Shown: positions 22,979 through 35,311 of the stretch, in pieces | How the letters are laid out: every line of letters begins with the position of its first letter | Position numbering within the stretch: position 1 is the first letter of the stretch | NCBI GenBank assembly: GCA_963965975.1 | Contig: OZ014414.1 | Span: 6,547,501 to 6,611,500, forward strand | DNA: 64,000 nt | Source: Xestospongia bergquistia | Lineage: Eukaryota > Porifera > Demospongiae > Haplosclerida > Petrosiidae | Direction of reading: 5' to 3' | Notes under the pieces: model-generated | Seen by the model: the letters and a program-made list of their open reading frames with translations, nothing else | Databases searched by the model: none | What the model was told of the DNA's origin: nothing | Position numbers and translations under genes: made by a program

Positions 22979-23560
22979 TTATGACATTGACTATAATGGT
23001 CCACTACCTACTTGCACTAGCAGTACCAATCACAAATAATTCCTAATTTTGAAATGGCCTTAAAGAAGTTGGTATTCAACAGCTTAGACTAATTAATGTA
23101 TTACATGACTCAGATGATATATATGGATGCAGCTATTTTTCTTGAAGTACTAAATATCATTAAAAAACTCAAAATATAAGATTATAAATGAGTATAAATA
23201 TAATCTAATGTAATGTGAGATGTTATTTTAAATTGACATTTATCCTTTTTTCTGTACTCCAATAAGATCTAATAATGTGTACTTTCAAGTGCTATGTGTA
23301 TTTTTAATTACAAATGCTTAAAGTTTATTTCACAATGACAACAAGAGCTTATGACATTCATAGTCATCTAGCTAAAAAGCTAATAACCTGTACTTTACAA
23401 TGAAAGCTTTCATATTCATATTTTTTGGTAACAATATTAATTCATTCTCTGGTAATGATTTATATAATAATTGAATACTATTAAAATACAATGAACATTA
23501 TTACCAGAAATTGAATATAATTAGCCTTTTTATATAATTACCTTAAAGTTGGATAACCAA
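22979..23560. other. AT-rich stretch, nothing recognised
   Basis: No open frame, repeat boundary or motif that I can support. Confidence 0.5.
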
Positions 23561-24160
23561 CAACACCCATTATTATAATGATTGCCAAGAGAGAAATAAC
23601 TTCATTTCTTTCCATAGGATTTCTTCTCCACTCATTACCACGTACATGACAATACTTATCCAGGTATTCCTCAGATGATACAACCTCTTGTTCAGCAAAT
23701 CGGACTGTCTCAGTATAAATGAGGTCTTTACCTTCAGAAGTAAAAAATGATTGAAAAACTCCAATGTTGTGCTCATTGTGCTATCAGTGATGCCTGGTAC
23801 AGCAGTAAATGCATGTACTATAAAAGATTATTATTATTTACAATTTATGTGTAATAACCATGTATTATATAAGTATCTACCAGATTTAGAAGTAGGAGGT
23901 ATTTGGTCTCATTGTCAATGACAAGGATTGATAGGACCTATAAGTAGATGTTCAGTACTGATAGGTGTTGAGAACATTAGAGCTAAAGTAGGTGATGAGA
24001 TAGACACATGGAATGGGGGGAGCTGGTGTTGCCTGAATATTACCATCACGTATAGGAGTATCAGTAAAATTGTGGCTGATGGGATGCTGAAAACAATTAT
24101 CATCAAGGTCATTATCTGAATTGGGAGGGGAGGGGGGGGGGCTAGTGCTTGCAAGATAGT
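23560..24160 (-). mobile_element. piggyBac-type transposase fragment
   Basis: On the minus strand, in the frame beside the longest ORF, 23790-23555 reads YTETVRFAEQEVVSSEEYL and then WRRNPMERNEVISLLAIIII followed by MGVVGYPTLR. The pattern (W..., then a hydrophobic helix, then MG-x2-x-P-x-L) resembles the N-terminal part of piggyBac (DDE_Tnp_1_7) transposases. Upstream, 24154-23915 is Pro-rich (ALAPPPPLPIQ) as in their N-termini. The catalytic part and ends are not visible, so this is a remnant. Confidence 0.4.
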
Positions 24161-24244
24161 ATCATCAGGTACAGGGCTATGGTTAGTACAGTAGTTCTAA
24201 AAAGATCTGGTTGATTTTAATCATTTTACCTCGAACTCCTTTCT

Positions 24245-24480
24245 CATTATATAGACTGTTTCAGTCCATTTTTGTCCAGTACTTTTGTCTTGTTATTTGT
24301 ATAAATTTGCAATGTTTGTTTAATTAGAATTACGGTATCCCTGGGCAAAACCGTACTTTTGTGTTAAAATTAGAGTAGGCGAACTCGTACTAACTCAAGT
24401 ATTTATGATATGTGGTATGTATACTACTTACACCCACTACTAATTCAGGCGGCAAGGTGAACTCGAACAGACTATATAGT
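24245..24480. repeat. Possible small inverted-repeat element
   Basis: TATATAGACTGTTTCAG at about 24249 and GAACAGACTATATAG at about 24465 form imperfect inverted repeats about 230 bp apart, with no coding between them. No clear target duplication was seen. Confidence 0.3.
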
Positions 24481-24699
24481 AAACAATAAGTATCATTATT
24501 TTTTGATAGAAGATATGAGAACAAGAGTGTATGACTAATTAAGAACAGTTAACACAATTATTAATAGTAATGATAGGAGGTATACATAATTATTATGAAA
24601 AACAGCAATGGTACATTTACATAAAACACTTGATGGATCAGTTTACTACTACCATCTTTACTATTGAAATCTATATTATTCATTGTCTGATCTCACTTT

Positions 24700-25470
24700 T
24701 CTTTTACAAGGTCTCTTCTGTAGATTCTTTAACATGTGGTTTAGTTGATTGATCATTTAAGTTTACTTCAATGTCATGTGACCTTGAATGTTGTTGTTTG
24801 ATATTACTAGTTGTAGTATTATCATCATAATCACAGTCGTCATCTCTTTGTCTCTTGTGTTGTCTTCTCTTTTCACTTTTTGATGTTAGATAATAAAGAT
24901 CCAGTTCAACTTTAAGTTATCTTCTTATTATATTAGTCCATTCATCTTGAAGGACACTACTGAGAGCAGCAAAACAACCACCTATTTTGTTTAAACTTGT
25001 TATGAATTTAATTAAATATTCCTGTAATATTAATAATGTGTATATTAAAGTATCTAGATGCTAACAGGAAGCTCATACTTTGCTTTGTCAATTGTTAAAA
25101 TTATCTATACAATGAATTTCTTGCTAGACCTCTAGACACATGGTAATTAGCTACATTGTATATACCAGGATCTGAAGAGGATTGGTCTTGAATGCTCTGG
25201 TCTTGTGCACATGAACAGGAACTAAAATAACATTATGTAGTTTTATTATATATTAGGATACTGTATAGGATACTGTATTAGATTATTTAACAAGAAGTAT
25301 TTTAATATCATACCTGACACTAGATGTTTCTTTACAAGTTTACAATAAATTTTCATTGTTCTATGAAGATATATGCCTTCCAATGAGATAGGATAGATCA
25401 AATGTTCAGTTGTCCCTGGTTCATTTTGAACACATACAATGAACCGACATGGTTCAGGTATAGTATGAGA
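24700..25470 (-). pseudogene. C-terminal region of a gene A paralogue
   Basis: 24940-25470 matches gene A 1-760 at the DNA level, with a deletion of the part corresponding to about 100-325 and a frameshift near 25440. Further 3', minus-strand 24935-24700 reads VELDLYYLTSKSEKRRQHKR and a basic/acidic Gln-Asn-rich tail. This shows what probably lies beyond the left window edge in gene A. It is cut at 25468 by the Penelope-like element. Confidence 0.6.
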
Positions 25471-27000
25471 AAAAAACCTTGGTGTTTGGGTAGATTAGTG
25501 TTTTCAATATTCATTTTATTTCACCAAACAAAAAATGTTTTAACACCAAACGTTTCAATAGTCAGAGTGACTATCTTCGTCAGTGGCTTAAATAATGAAA
25601 ATGTAAAAGCTTCTATTTATACTACATACTAAGGTACAAAGCTCAACAATACAATAAACAATCTTCATTCCTGTCTGGCAGACATGTTCAGACACAGCAC
25701 TAGAAAAAATGTCCAGTTTTCGTACTGCTCTCTTATGGCCAGTGATGCGTTGTGATAGATTTCTGCCAGTTTGTCCAATGTAACTAGCCTCACAGTCTTG
25801 GCAAGAAATCTGATAAACGACACCCGACTTCTTTGTGATGGGTATTGTGTCTGTAGGCCTGGAAAAGATTTTTCTTAAGGTGTTTTGTGGTCTAAAGGTG
25901 GTTTCTATGCCAAGAGGGGAGAGAATCCTTGTTATAGATTCTGATTGACCTTGTACATAAGGAATGGTGATTCTAGTTTTTTTTTTGGTCACTAGTGTTA
26001 GGTGGTTTTGTTTTTAGGGTAGATTGTCTTTGGCATCTCTTGATAAAATTTATTGCATACCCATTCTTTTGTAGAGCCTGAAAAATAACAAATTCTTCCT
26101 CCACCTGTTGTACAAGGGAGGATAAGTGTGTTAAGGCCCTGGATAATAAAGAGCGACAAACATAGCTTGTGAGAGGAAGGGTGGTGGGATGAGAACTAAA
26201 GATACTGGTCAGTATGGGTCTGTTTCCGATAAACTGCAGTAGATAGTGACCCATCACTATCTCTAGTGATGAGGATGTCCGAAAAGGGCAAACAGCCATT
26301 GCTTTCCATCTCTACTGTAAACTGGATTGAAGGTTCAATGGAGTTGAGATGTTGATGGAAACTCTCAACCATTGAAGGTAGTAGGGCGACACAGGTGTCA
26401 TCTACATACCTTTTCCAGAAAAGGAGGGTGTGAAAAGGAGGTTAAGGCCCTTTGTTCTATATTCTCCATCACCATATCTGCTACAATCACGGACAGAGGG
26501 TAACCCATACCAGTTCCAAAAATTTATTAATAAAACTGTCCTTTAAATGAAAAGTAAGTGGCTTTGGGACAGAACTCAAGAAGCTGTATGATGTCATTAA
26601 TGGATAGGGCAGTTCTGTCCTCTAAGGTGTTGTCTTCTTGTAGATGTTCAGTTGCGACATAAATTGCTAACTCAATTGGTAGTTTAGTGAAGAAAGAGAC
26701 TACATCAAAAGACACAAAGATTTCTTCTCCTAAATGCTGTGTGTTGATGAAGGTAGAGAACTCACTAGAATTCCTGATATGGGTGGGAGTGTTCCCAACC
26801 AAAGGTGAAAGTAGACGGCATAAATATTTCGACAGTTGGTAAGATTGTGAGAAATAAAAAGATACAATAGGTCTGAGGGGGACATCTGGTTTATGAAATT
26901 TCGGAAGCCCATACATTTGTGGAGTGATTCCATTGGAGCTATGTAGGAGAGAATAAGGTTTAGGTTGACAAACCATTTTTTGGATTTAGATAGTTTTTCT
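25468..27000 (-). mobile_element. Penelope-like retroelement, degenerate
   Basis: Minus strand: reverse-transcriptase block 26976-26527 (YGLPKFHKPDVPLRPIVS, FVSFDVVSFF), then after a frame change the catalytic YVDD at 26398-26409 (WKRYVDDTCVALLPS), a connecting part with frame changes, and a GIY-YIG nuclease at 25850-25690 (GVVYQISCQDCEASYIGQTG). Reverse transcriptase followed by GIY-YIG is diagnostic for Penelope-like elements. Its 3' end (25590-25468) finishes in an A-rich stretch at the junction with the gene A paralogue. At least three frame breaks; the 5' limit is uncertain. Confidence 0.85.
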
Positions 27001-28490
27001 TGTTTATAATTATTTTGTGTATATTTCCTAAGTTCTATATCCTAACTGAAACATAATTGATAAGATTGCAATCACTCTTCACTTTCAATAAGCAAGTCAT
27101 GGTAGCACATTTATGATATGAGGCTAGGGCACTATTCTTCAAATACCTGAATTAAAGGCTGATTGAGTAATATTATCATATGTGAATTTTTATTGTTCAA
27201 AATAAACCACTGTTTCTTATTTTCTTGTAAAGTTTGGAACTTGTTATTATTAAGTGTTATGGATCTGTCTATGTGTGAGTTGTGAATGCTCGACATTAAT
27301 TTTTGAGCTGTCTTTGAGTTCATACATGAAAACTCTTCAAAAAGTTGATTTAATTAAAGGATCTACAGTCCAGTATATCTATTCACCAGCAATGTTTGGT
27401 TGTTAACACTTTGAAGCAAGTAGTGGTATAAACAGAATCTACATAGAGCATTTTCCAACTATTTCTATGTCTTAAATAGAATGGGAAAATTGGAACATTT
27501 TTTTAAAAGAAAAATGTAGATGCAGTGTATATGTAGTCTATAAATATAACACAACTTGAAAAAAAATAAATAGGTTTCTTCTTTTATAGGAAACACAACG
27601 AAACATTTTAGTTCAGCCAAGCAGCTATAAAGAGCTCCTTATTCACATAGTCTATTGGTTAGATAAAGAACCAGTTAATATAAAGTATTTGCCTACCAAC
27701 ACCTAACAAATTAGACATTAAGTTAATGGTCAAGAGTCAAATCTATCTATGTGGGAGATCTTTGTGTCACAATACAGAAGTTACAGAAGGTAATTGTTCA
27801 GGATGTCCTTTATGAAATATTCATTAATTTAGAGCTGTCCCTTTGTACATGTGTATTCCACATGGCATTATCAAGACATGTTTCTGGCATTTCCTAATTA
27901 TACCATAATGATCCCAAAGCAATCAAAAGATTGGAAGGTCAAGTCTATGCCTGCCTAAGGAATGCACTTAGTTACCAGCTACACAAAAGTGTTATAGTGA
28001 AAGTATTATAATTTAATGTAAAGCCATATTACTACAGTACTATGTTATTCATAAAGTCAGAAGCACTCATAACAATGACAAGGATACATAACTCACTCTG
28101 TTGCATTAACAGGCCTAGGGAAGCCTACACATTGAAAATAAATACATACAATTACATTGTACATGCTTTCACTGTAGTTTACCTGAGTGATAAGAAGGTA
28201 TCAGTTGTGTTTAGAGATCTGTTTTACTCTTCTTTTTCTCAGGAGATAGAAGTGATATTGCATCACTTATTTCCTCCTTCTTTTATAAGATGGATCTGTA
28301 TGAGTGAGAATGACTGATCTGACTAAGTACTAAGGTAAATCTTATTTGTAACAATGTCTACAAGAAATACTAAGATTATTTAAACAATGAGTGTTACAAG
28401 TCAAGCTAGGCAAGCAAAGCAGAAAGGTCTGTTACAGTCAGCATTACTACTATATTGTTACCTTTAGATTCAGTCATATTTAGGTTGTCA
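27001..28490. other. AT-rich stretch, nothing recognised
   Basis: Short ORFs at 27132-27323 (minus) and 28042-28317 (plus) have no recognisable motif and look like chance frames. The first might be the eroded N-terminus of the neighbouring Penelope-like element, but the sequence does not show it. Confidence 0.4.
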
Positions 28491-28498
28491 TCATGAAA

Positions 28499-30854
28499 TT
28501 AAATTGGATTTAACTTTGATGTAGTGATAATTGTTGCCTCCATCTCTTCAGAAGTGGAAGTAGAAGGCAACTTTATAGCAGGGATAGAAAGATCAGAAAT
28601 AGGAGTACAAGAAGGTGAAGGCCTTATATGTAATCCTTTTCTAATGAGAATAAAAAACACAAATAAAATAGTCAAATAAAAAAAAAGATATGTACAGTAA
28701 TGATATATCAACCACATTATCATTATGCTAGATCACACAATTTTAATGTTTTAAAGTATGTATTGCAATCTACTGTTAGCAAACAAGGTGATATCAAGTA
28801 GTCTGACATATTACACAGGCAAGTCCAGTGAGTGCTGGCATAGAGTATACTACCTATATATAGTATATAGTCTGGAGCATCTACAACGATAGTTGACAAT
28901 ATTAAATTACTATGTATGGTACGTTTGGTTTTGTTACACAATAAACCTTGCCAATTCTTTTTCTAAAAAATATTTCTTATGCTTCTTATGCTTACGATGA
29001 TCTCTTAACTTTATTCTCATATTCTATCTTTACACCCTCTGACCAGACCTCTCTGATACATTCTGAACTGACAGATCTGTTCTGAGTCAGATGTCTCAGT
29101 TGCACTGGAGAGCTTGATGACCTTCTTGGTTGATCTGATATTACAGGAGTGGGTAAGTGGTTATGATGATCATGACTCATTTGAACTGAATCAACCTGCA
29201 TGGTCACTAGGTATACCAGTAGTTCTTGTATTTTCAGTGATGGAGGTTGCTGCATCAACAAATTCAGATGAGTTACTGACACTAGATGGGCCACAGTAGT
29301 CAGTCTCTTCTTCGCTAAGATATGAAATGAACACAGCAATGTTATTATCAGCTTGAAGTCTGCATCTCTTCCAACATTTCAGAGCTTTTTGGATAAGTGC
29401 TGTTACAACGTCCTTAGGTTGATGGTAAATATGTGAATCATCTTCGTACTCATCAACAAATGAGACCACCTCAGAGGGTGTCGTGACATTCCAAAGACTG
29501 TTACTAGCAATAATAATGAATTTTTGAACTGACAAGTCAAAAGGAAAGGCATAGACATAGAGTACTGGAGAGACAGTGTAATTTCCTGTCCTTGAGTTAT
29601 ATGAACAGCAGTCACCAATTGATCAAGCGACACTCAAAAAGGGAATCATATTAATTTCCTTTCCCATCAGATTTAACCATTTGCCTCTCCCACACAACTC
29701 TTAATGTTCCTTTCATACTATATGCCAGGTCACCACCTATTGGTATAACAAATAGTCAACAGTATATAGAAAACTAACATTCACTATAGTAGTATACATC
29801 AAAGGCTTAAGAAGCCTTAAGAACACTTAAAACGGTCTTTTCAGTTAGTACTGTATGTACCCAACAATTGTTTAATCCTTAAATCTTCATATTATAACAT
29901 ATGAGCCAAGACTAAGCTTATGTCTCAAAAGAAACATCTAGCATGACAGCATACAAACAAACCTAAACACTATTTTAAGGTAGTAGATGACACTCATAAC
30001 AGAACACATGTACACAACACAAAATAATACAAGTGCAAGACATACATAGTACAGAAAGCACATGTAGTAGTACAAATACACAAAGCATTAATATGACTCA
30101 TCATAATTAGATCATTATGGTGACCTTTATTGCTCTTCTTACCCAAACTTCTAATTTGCTCTTGTTCACTAGAATCATCAAGCTTATGATCTTTCATCGA
30201 TATTTGAGCAACTACTTGTGGTTGTCCAGGATCACTAAATTGAGGATTTTTGACTCCCATAATAGCTGTTGAATCTCCAACATTAGCTACAAAAATGTGA
30301 GTATCTCTAAAGATAACAGTTGAAACAGTTGTTCCAGCTGTAGTTAGATTTCCTATCCAATGTGGTTTCCATTATGCTAGAGAATGAAATGAAGAGAGAA
30401 TGTAACACTTCCTCAAGTAACTCATTAACATGGGATTGCCCTTACCTCGGCTGGCTAGCATGGTTTTGTGTAGCTCAAGATAAGCGTCTGAGATTGCCTC
30501 CTTTACGCTGTCGACATCACGTGTTTGAAATTTGGGTTGCTTTTGGATCGTCTCCCAAAGATTTTCACAAACGTATTTAGCAGCATCCTTGACGCCATGA
30601 CCATCGAACACTCCAATATACGTCTGTTCCTTCATTTCTGGTATCTTTTACAGTGTCTCATTGGGGCTCAGATTGACAGCAATGTAGTCCTCCATATGTT
30701 TTCGACCACCAGCATTGGTCTCTGCAGTGACAGATATTGTCACTCCATTCGAAAGGCATTCTCTCGATTTCGTAGCCTTGTTCTTCGAATAATTAAGATA
30801 TGATGCTCTCTTCTGATATATTATTTTCAAATCTCTCCAAGTGATGCTTGTCAT
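28499..30854 (-). pseudogene. PPM1D (Wip1)-like PP2C serine/threonine phosphatase, probably dead
   Basis: Exons placed at 30446-30854, 30143-30376, 29196-29736, 28996-29134 and 28499-28640, with GT-AG borders and agreeing phases at the last two introns (61 bp and about 355 bp). Motifs: GGRKHMED, YIGVFDGHG, AGTTVSTVIF, VANVGDSTAIMG, RVVWERQ, IPFLSVA, ADNNIAVFI; the order and the RVVW/IPFL block point to PPM1D rather than PPM1A. Lesions: TAA in exon 1 (about 30645), TAA at the start of exon 2, a frameshift near 29660, TGA where Arg is expected after FLSVA, and ASNSLWN in place of the DGLWN-type motif, removing the metal-binding Asp. PPM1D normally dampens p53/DNA-damage signalling in the nucleus. 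Confidence 0.7.
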
Positions 30855-33330
30855 AGCGTAGTCCAGTTTGTTCAGTAGGCAAAATTAATTATTTCAAAAC
30901 TTCTGAGTGGAAGAACATTACAAATTCTTTAGACATCCTATAACTTTCATGAATTTTTAACTGCTAAAAAGAGTTACCAGCATTACTGGTTGCTTCATAC
31001 TATATCTTCAACATACGATACCTCCACTTACCTCCACACCCTTCTTTTTAAAATTTGTACAGGTTTATATTTTTAATTTGCCATATATATATAATGGAAA
31101 ATTGCCTACATCTGTTGCACAATAAGATCTGCTATGATTAAAATAAAATGGTGAATATCATTGGAAAACTTGACTTAGTTGTTTTGCTTTAATGTTGATT
31201 ACCTATAAGTATATATGTCTAGAGAGAGTTATTCAAGAAACAGCCAATATCTTATTACACACATTACAAGAGGTCCACCCATTTGCGTGGGTGGGCCCAC
31301 ACTGTTTATCAAAGAGGTTGCTTGGTATTTGCTTTTATTTAAATATAGGATGAGATGTAGTTACTGAAGAGGTCATGGCTATCTAATTTCCAAAAATTGC
31401 ATGGGGTTATATAAGTAGGCAACATTCACTTGATTGGAAAGTTTGCAACAGCTCTTAACATGTTTGCTTTATCAATATTTAAAATTAATTGTTAGTGCCC
31501 TGGCTACTAAAACACAGTCAGGGATAAATATAAAAAAAAATTCAAAATCATATTATAAGTGATTAGCAGCCAAATACTACTAACAAGATTTTTTCTTAAA
31601 TAAACCATGGCTACTCTCTTACTTAGGGGTCAGAGAGCTTCACTATAGTATTCATGGTTCTAATTGCTATCAATATAGTATATTGTAATTAGGTTTTAAC
31701 ACTTATTTTATAGATGACTGTACGTACCTTGTCCATTAGTTCTATAACTCAAAAGATGCTGCAAACTTAAGTCAATGAGACCAACTTAACATAGATAACA
31801 CATCAAACTATCTAAAAGAACAAAAAGATAATATACTCAGTACAATGTTAGAACAACATCTTCTAAATAACACTTCATGTGACCGAGGTATTAAAAGTAA
31901 TTTTGTTAGACAATAGTATGCAAATAGTTCTTGTCTAAGAAAATTTAGCAAAAATTTGTAATGTAATAATAATGTCATGTAATCTTCATACAAGGTTTTT
32001 CTATATCTGCATTAAACCCATAAAGAAGACGATCCAATCTAAAGTCATAATTATTAAATTTCATTATAATACTTATTATTTGCTATATATAGTAACAACA
32101 TTCAAATAAGCTATAGAAGAAAATGTCTTACAATATGATGCTGTTTGATTTGTGTTATTTTACTGTTAATGGTTTATTATTAATAATCTGTATCCTTGTG
32201 ATGGTTTATATAGCTTTGTTTTTCATTAGCCATTATTAGCTTGTCAATGTTGTCAAGTATTCTTTATTAATTATTATTATGACTTTCATTATCGCATAAA
32301 ATTTTCATCAACAACAAGGCAATTTTAAAAGAAGTCTCAACAACAAAATGAGCCTATATAGAAGAAAGATTGAGATCTACAGGTTGATCCAAAATCTGTC
32401 GACATCTTTAAGTTAACAAACACCATCAAGGTTACATAGCTTATGTGGGACTTACATGTAGATATTTAGTATAAAAATATACTTACTGTTCACAGAACAA
32501 AAAACTTTGTTGTCTTTTAGGGAAACCAAGCTTCTTCTATCATCAAAGTGAGAGAGGGGAGACTCAGGGATATACTTCCAATTTAATTCAAATTCCTATC
32601 CTAAGTTTATGCAAATGCAATAAATATCTACTTCGTCAGTCGACTTGACTTTTCTAGTAACACGTCTGAGCCTTAAATATGGGAAACATGGACATCGAAC
32701 GAGATTCCTAACACTGAATGAGGTGAGATCACATTTCTCTTTGTTGAAACATGAATTCTCCAGGTTGTCTCCCAAAGATCAATACAGTTGCAAAAGCAAT
32801 GGAAAAGAGCCCTCAATCTGAAAAGCCAGACTGCATTTGAACATCTTTGAATGAAATTGTTATGGTTGGTTTGTCAGAATAAAGTATATTTGAGATTTGC
32901 ACGTGTGAAGGATGTTAATATTCACGAGTCACGACGTGGGTGCGGTCAAGTTACACTGTTACACCCACTGGGGGGAAGAAACCACGTGGACCATAGTGTT
33001 TAGTGTAGAGAAAAGCAGTTGTAGATTTCTAATAATATTATGTCCAAGAAGGGGTTCCCATTTTACTTGCTGTGCATGATAGAGACTAGTCCAGCTAACA
33101 AACACTAAAGACCATATTTACTCGTTAGTTTATGTTTGCTACCATAGTAACCTGACCACACCTCTTTTAGAACCAGTCACTGCACCTGTTAAAAAGTGAA
33201 TTTTCTTACCAAGAGAAAGAATTACCATGCAATAACAGCATACAAAATAAAGTGAGTTAAACAGGTTTGTAAATCCTTTTTAATTTGTCTGATAGGTTTT
33301 TAGTTGATTTAAATTATAGTTCAGAGTTAA
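30855..33330. other. AT-rich intergenic region, no gene supported
   Basis: No coding frame or repeat boundary found. A small GC-richer stretch at about 32900-33010 (with CACGTG and CGTGGG motifs) could be a promoter remnant between the two flanking pseudogenes. Confidence 0.4.
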
Positions 33331-33339
33331 CTCAAAATG

Positions 33340-35134
33340 TGGCTTTGCAGGACCTCATCATCAATACAAGGTTAGTGTTACATGTCAATATGTACATGTT
33401 TACACATTTTCTTTGTTGTTTACATGTTTTGTTTGTTGACAGGTTTTTTTTCAGTTGAACAGACTCATCCTAATGTGTTTATAGGAGGAAATAAAAATGT
33501 GAGTTGTATAATTATATAAATTATTACAGGGTTCATCTCATTGTGATTAGTTGAGATATATAGATACAGTGTTCATAGACAAGAGGTTAGTACTTCAGAC
33601 ACCATCCCTCAATAATTAACATTTTATTTATAGCATGGAATAAGTATAAAGAGTGTACCCCTATCATTAGTTCCACTTGATTCTGAAGACAAGTCATATG
33701 TTATCAAGTTACATGATAGTCCAGGTCAGTAATAAAGGTAGGTGTGGTTATTTTTATAGTATGATGTCATTGTTAATATAGTGCTTTCTGACTATGTGAT
33801 AACTGACAATTAATGTTAATATTAATATCATCAGATTAATTTGTATTTGCATGTGACAGTCACCTGATGAACATGTTATTAATGTAATAGTCACATGATT
33901 TGTCATTTATAGGTCATGTGAACTTTTCTGATGAGGTGAAGCAGCTTATCATCTCTACATTGTGTGATGATAATAGTAGATACATCATAACGAGTCAGTC
34001 ACTCCTACTAATATACTCTAATAATATTGTCAGGTTATGATGAATATAGAGAGATTATTAAAACATGTTGTACAAGAGATGTTAGCTATTACAATACGTA
34101 TCAATAAAAAGGTATGTATATGTGAAGGAGCCTACTTTGTGTGTCTTTAAGTTCCTAATATATTATACACGGTTGTGTAGACTGATATTCAGACTTAAAT
34201 TACCTCCTCTTAATGCTTTGAATGAAATAACTTTAATGATTTAAGTTAGTTAATTTATGTGATGATTCCTGTTATTAATATATTTTATTAGCTTGTACTC
34301 GTCAGGTCTAGTCATCTCTCCACTGTTAGGCTACGTCTGTTTTCACACTTGAATGTTTTGCTAAACTTTATTTTGATATGTAAAATAAGGGAGAGAGTGT
34401 GGTTTATAGGACATGTATGTATAGGTGGAGGCTTCTTAGTGGAATTTGCTTAGAGACTCCATAGATTAAAATTTTATAAGGTGAAGTTATTTATTATAAC
34501 AAAATATCATATTATGTGTGTATTATATTTTTAGGTATACTTTTATAAGAAACAACCTTTAACTGAATCATGAAGCATTTGTTGAATTTATCTTGGAATG
34601 TATGTAATTCATTATTATGTGACCTCATGTAGATACATGATATTTGCTTAGACAGTAAGTGATGTTGATACAATTTTACCTCAAGATGAACTTGGTAAGG
34701 AAACTATTGATCATTTTATTCTAATTTAACAGGTATGGTCTTATATAGGTATATATTTGATTAAAAAGGCAGTATGGACGAATATTGTGCCATTATTTTG
34801 TTTGATATGTCAATGATACTTTGGTAAAAGAGATATGTTATTATAAAATAGATTATATTTGTAATATAATAATTATCATGTTATTAGATCTAATTATCAT
34901 TTTTATTAATGTACCCTTACACTTGTTTATGTAACTAAGTCAAAAGTGTCCATCCATTATATTATTGTGTGTCTAAATTCCTTTTTTATGTATCCATTGT
35001 ACTTTTTGTGTCCATTTATTATTAATAAAGTACACATATTCAGTTTTTATGATAAGGAGTTAGGGCAAGCATTTTTATCACATGATCACATTGGACCTTT
35101 TATGGTATATATCACTAAAGTATGTCCAACAGAA
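33340..35134 (+). pseudogene. EFTUD2/Snu114-like U5 snRNP GTPase, eroded
   Basis: Plus-strand fragments keep the order of the EF-G-like spliceosomal GTPase: VEQTHPN (33455), GISIKSVPLSLVPLDSEDKS (33636), then KLHDSPG and GHVNFSDEV around an intron (33705-33940, the DxPGHxxF G3 region), NIERLLKHVVQEMLAITIRI (34043), FRLKLPPLNA (34183), SGLVISPLLGYVCF (34305), FVEFILE (34580), VSDVDTILPQDELG (34656), HIGPFMVYITK (35088). The N-K-x-D motif is degraded to INKKV, and stops and intervening AT-rich sequence break the frame everywhere. Retained intron positions indicate a decayed genomic duplicate rather than a processed copy. The functional gene acts in spliceosome activation. Confidence 0.72.
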
Positions 35135-35143
35135 ACATGTGAG

Positions 35144-35302
35144 GGGTCCTTGGTGTAACTTCTATGATGATGACATCACTACGTGTCATAAGGTTTTGGT
35201 TTAGGGTTTAGGGTGATTTAGATGATGTCATCATATATGATGACATCACTACGTGTCTTTTAATGATGATGTCATCAGAGTGAAGTTACACCAAGAACCA
35301 CC
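35144..35302. mobile_element. 159-bp MITE with 9-bp target duplication
   Basis: Terminal inverted repeats (left GGTCCTTGGTGTAACTTC, right GAAGTTACACCAAGAACC) flanked by ACATGTGAG at 35135-35143 and 35303-35311. Internally, ATGATGACATCACTACGTGT occurs twice and TGATGTCATCA forms further inverted copies. A 9-bp target duplication fits Mutator-like elements. It splits the last EFTUD2-like fragment. Confidence 0.8.
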
Positions 35303-35311
35303 ACATGTGAG

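Noticed and set aside
24121..24143. G-run as a G-quadruplex or regulatory element
   Set aside because: It is the complement of a Pro-rich coding stretch in the piggyBac-like fragment; homopolymer length may also be a sequencing effect.
30372..30803. Plus-strand frames over the PP2C exons
   Set aside because: They oppose clear PP2C motifs on the minus strand.
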